This document shows, in pieces, positions 38,056 to 40,278 of a stretch of DNA of 40,278 bases. The notes below the pieces were generated by a model. The model did not search any database, was not told the origin of the DNA, and saw only the letters and a list, made by a program, of their open reading frames with translations. The stretch comes from Vicinamibacteria bacterium. Its GTDB lineage: Bacteria; Acidobacteriota; Vicinamibacteria; Fen-336. The DNA is taken from assembly GCA_023701125.1 (NCBI GenBank), contig JAMPXO010000036.1:1-40278 (forward strand), read 5' to 3'. A program made the translations under genes and the position numbers. The number at the start of each line of letters is the position of its first letter. Positions within the stretch are counted from its first letter, which is position 1.

Positions 38056-39547
38056 GAGTCACCCGGGCGAGGCGCGAGGCCAGCAGCGCGGCCGTGCCGA
38101 CCCCGCCCGCCAGCACGACGAGGGCGAGGCCGCCGACGGCGGGTGACGCGCCGTAGTGCAGGTAGGAATACAACCGCAGCGCCAGCGTGGACTGGCCGGG
38201 GGGCACGACCAGCAGCGTCGCCCCCAGCTCGCCGAGGCTCAGGGCGCCGACCACCAGCGCGGCGGCCAGCCAGCCGTCGCGCAGCAGCGCCACCTGCAGC
38301 CGCGCCCGCGCCCACGCCGTGCGGCCGAACACCGCCGTCGCCTCCAGCAGCTCGCGATCGAGGCCGGCGCGGAAGGCCAGCAGCACCACCACGCCGAGTG
38401 GACCGAAGCGCGCGAGCGACGCCAGCACCGGCATCCACAGCGAGCCGTAGACGGCGGCGGTCGACGCGTGGTTCCAGGTCGCGATCAGGCCGACGCCGAG
38501 GAGCGGCGGCGGCACCGCGAGCAGCAGCAGCAGCGCGGCCCAGCCGCGGGACCGCGGCCGCGAGCCCAGCCCGACGAGCAGGGCGAGGCCCGTCGAGAGC
38601 AGGGCGGCCCCGGTCACGACGACCGCCGACGTCACCAGATCCGCGCGGGCCTCGACCAGCGTGCGCCACAGTTGCGCCGGCGAGCCGACGCTGACCGCGA
38701 TCGCCAGCCCGAGCACGCCCAGTTGCAGGCCCAGCACCAACGCGAGTGCCGTCGACAGCGCGTGCGTCCCGGGGCCCGTGGGCAGCCACGGCCCGGCCGC
38801 GCCCGGCTCGCGTCGAGCGGCGGCGTGTCGCACCGCGACCGCAGCCCCCAGGCTGGCCACGGCGGCGAGCACCAGCAGCGGCAGCCCCAGCCACGCGGCC
38901 CGGGCGGCGCTGCCGCTGGCGCCGTACTCGCTCAGCACCTCGAGCGCGTACGGCGTGAGGCCGAACAGGGTCGGCACGCCGGGGTCGCCGAGGGCGAGCA
39001 GGAACACGACGCAGGCCGCCGCTACCAGCGAGGGCACGGCCAGCGGCAGCAGGATCCGCGTGATCGCCCGCCGCGGAGTGCCGAGGCAGAGCGCGGCCTC
39101 GACCGGGGCCGCCGGGATCGCCGCGAAGCCCGCGAGGGCGACGGCCGCGGCTAGCGGCAGGTAGGCCATCACCTGCACGAAACCGGCGAGCAGCGCGCTG
39201 CTGGTCGCGGTGGCGAGGCCGGGCAGCACGCGGCCCAGCGCGCTGGCGGCGGCCATCCAGGCCAGGGCGTGGAGGTAGGGCGGCAGCAGGATCGCGACCA
39301 GCGCGGCCGCGGCCAGCCGGCGCCCGCCGTCGACCCGCGACAACAGGCCTGCGAGGGCGGCGAGCGCCGTCGTCACGGCTGCCACGCCCGCGGCCGAGCG
39401 CGCGCTCTGCACGAGCAACCCGCCGCGCCGGGCGCCGAGCAGGGCCTCGCCCGGAACCTCCGGGTCGGTCGCGGCGAGCAGCAGCGCCGCGGCCAGTGGC
39501 GCCCCGAACGCGACCGCGAGCAGCAGGCCCGTTGCCAGCCGCCTCAC
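38045..39547 (-). CDS. ABC importer permease, two-domain FbpB/ThiP type
   Basis: A 500-residue inner-membrane protein with two homologous halves, each carrying about six helices and an EAA loop. The first EAA-like loop is EAALCLGTPRRAITRILLP and the second is EATAVFGRTAWARARLQVAL. This fused arrangement is typical of iron(III) (FbpB) and thiamine (ThiP) importers. The GTG start at 39547 overlaps the TGA of the binding-protein gene as GTGA. The substrate depends on the binding protein, whose N-terminal half is outside the window. Confidence 0.88.
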   Translation of the reverse strand: MRRLATGLLLAVAFGAPLAAALLLAATDPEVPGEALLGARRGGLLVQSARSAAGVAAVTTALAALAGLLSRVDGGRRLAAAALVAILLPPYLHALAWMAAASALGRVLPGLATATSSALLAGFVQVMAYLPLAAAVALAGFAAIPAAPVEAALCLGTPRRAITRILLPLAVPSLVAAACVVFLLALGDPGVPTLFGLTPYALEVLSEYGASGSAARAAWLGLPLLVLAAVASLGAAVAVRHAAARREPGAAGPWLPTGPGTHALSTALALVLGLQLGVLGLAIAVSVGSPAQLWRTLVEARADLVTSAVVVTGAALLSTGLALLVGLGSRPRSRGWAALLLLLAVPPPLLGVGLIATWNHASTAAVYGSLWMPVLASLARFGPLGVVVLLAFRAGLDRELLEATAVFGRTAWARARLQVALLRDGWLAAALVVGALSLGELGATLLVVPPGQSTLALRLYSYLHYGASPAVGGLALVVLAGGVGTAALLASRLARVTRGI

Positions 39548-40278
39548 CGCAGGAACAGCTCGCGCAGTTCGGCTCGCGAGCGCTCGAGGTGGCCCAGCAT
39601 CGCCGGCCACGGCGTGTCCATCAGCCGCGGCGGCGGCGCGTCCGCCGGCGTGACGAAGCCCTGGGCCGCGAGCTGCGCCAGCGTAGCCGCAGACAGCAGC
39701 TCCGCGGCGAGTCGCCGCGCGGCGTCCGGGTGGGGCCCGCCGGCGATCAGCGCCACGCTCATCGGGATCGCCAGCGTGCCGGCTTCGCCCTCGGCCTGGT
39801 CGGGGAGCACGACCCGCACCGGCGCCCCGCGCCGCAGCGCGCCAAGGGCGTCGTCGCTGTCGGTCAGCCCCCACCACAGCTCGCCGCTCGCCACCAGGTC
39901 GCGCACGGTCGCGTTGCCGTCGAGGATGCGCACGCCGCGGGCCTGCACGCGCGCGAAGAACGCGCGCCCGTCAGCCGGGCCGCGGGCCGCGTACAGCGCG
40001 GCGGCGTGGGTCGCCGTGGTGCCGAACAGCGGCCGCGCCAGGCCGACGCGCGACGCGGGCCAGCGCTCGTCCAGCAGGTCGTCGACCGAACGCGGAGAGT
40101 TCGTCTCCGAGACGTGGTCCATGTTGACGAGGATCACCCGCAGGCGGCCGCCGACGGCCGCCCATCGTTCGTAAGGGCGGACCGAGCGATCGCCGACCGC
40201 CGCAGGGAACGGTGCGAGCACGCCGGCGGCCTCGAGCCGCAGCGTCTGCAGGCACTCGGAGCTCCAGAACACGTCGGC
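39544..40278 (-). CDS. ABC importer periplasmic binding protein, partial (5' end beyond right edge)
   Basis: The 244 visible residues are the C-terminal part of an extracellular solute-binding protein of the iron/thiamine/putrescine type. They begin at ADVFWSSECLQT, near the start of the mature fold in FbpA/FutA-like proteins. Later segments include RPLFGTTATHAAALYAARG, ATVRDLVASGELWWGLTDSDDALGA and GTLAIPMSVALIAGGPHPDAARRLAAELLSA, which are typical of this family. The single Tyr cluster used by iron-binding members is not apparent in the visible part, so iron specificity is not shown. The gene continues past 40278; signal peptide and promoter are not visible. Confidence 0.85.
   Translation of the reverse strand, partial: ADVFWSSECLQTLRLEAAGVLAPFPAAVGDRSVRPYERWAAVGGRLRVILVNMDHVSETNSPRSVDDLLDERWPASRVGLARPLFGTTATHAAALYAARGPADGRAFFARVQARGVRILDGNATVRDLVASGELWWGLTDSDDALGALRRGAPVRVVLPDQAEGEAGTLAIPMSVALIAGGPHPDAARRLAAELLSAATLAQLAAQGFVTPADAPPPRLMDTPWPAMLGHLERSRAELRELFLR

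Noticed and set aside
1-40278. CRISPR array, tRNA, rRNA, transposase or prophage genes
   Set aside because: I saw no regularly spaced short repeats, cloverleaf-like sequence, DDE transposase or phage structural gene; all long frames are explained by the listed genes.

Overview
The window is about 70% G+C, and genes fill nearly all of it; no gene-free stretch exceeds 170 bp. Four kinds of gene point to an Acidobacteriota-like bacterium: cytoplasmic Ser/Thr kinases carrying TolB-like and TPR domains, a TonB-dependent receptor with an N-terminal carboxypeptidase-regulatory-like domain, GT4 glycosyltransferases with an accessory beta-sandwich domain, and a GAF-GAF-PAS adenylate cyclase. The phylum assignment is inferred from gene content; no rRNA or tRNA gene is visible.

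Layout, left to right. (1) 1-1321: two tandem copies of a hairpin repeat, then a zinc-ribbon protein convergent with a DDAH-type amidinohydrolase. (2) 1332-8770: a surface-polysaccharide island with two sulfotransferase domains, two GT4 enzymes (one fused to a sulfotransferase), one GT2 enzyme and a methyltransferase. (3) 8806-15224 (minus strand): a secreted M14-like zinc hydrolase and an ankyrin/PQQ-propeller protein, then an overlapping operon of zinc-ribbon protein, class V aminotransferase and APC permease. (4) 15272-18711: a BASS-family transporter, ornithine aminotransferase (rocD) behind a highly structured leader, and a cysteine-desulfurase-like enzyme. (5) 18793-26290: a small secreted protein, an ABC-2 transporter pair, a fasciclin protein, tyrS and a TonB receptor. 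(6) 26316-33329 (minus): two tandem paralogous Ser/Thr kinases and an adenylate cyclase. (7) 33500-40278 (minus): a GT39-like membrane glycosyltransferase, a GH31-like lipoprotein and a binding-protein-dependent ABC importer cut by the right edge.

Two themes connect the genes. One is cell-surface glycan building, with glycosyl transfer, sulfation and methylation in the left island and a lipid-linked sugar transferase plus a secreted glycosidase on the right. The other is amino-acid and arginine/ornithine metabolism: DDAH-like hydrolase, rocD, two class V aminotransferases and an amino-acid permease.

The most unusual signal is a dispersed element of about 84 bp that folds into two hairpins. 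It occurs in tandem at the left edge and once each inside the APC permease gene and the adenylate cyclase gene. In both genes it leaves the reading frame open and adds about 28 residues, read in two different frames. The second hairpin shows compensatory base changes between copies. This resembles in behaviour the Rickettsia palindromic elements, but the sequence is not one I recognise. Other notable signals are a possible H-type pseudoknot just upstream of rocD, and a recurrent TAGnnT-like -10 box 5 to 10 nt upstream of start codons, which suggests widespread leaderless or near-leaderless transcripts.
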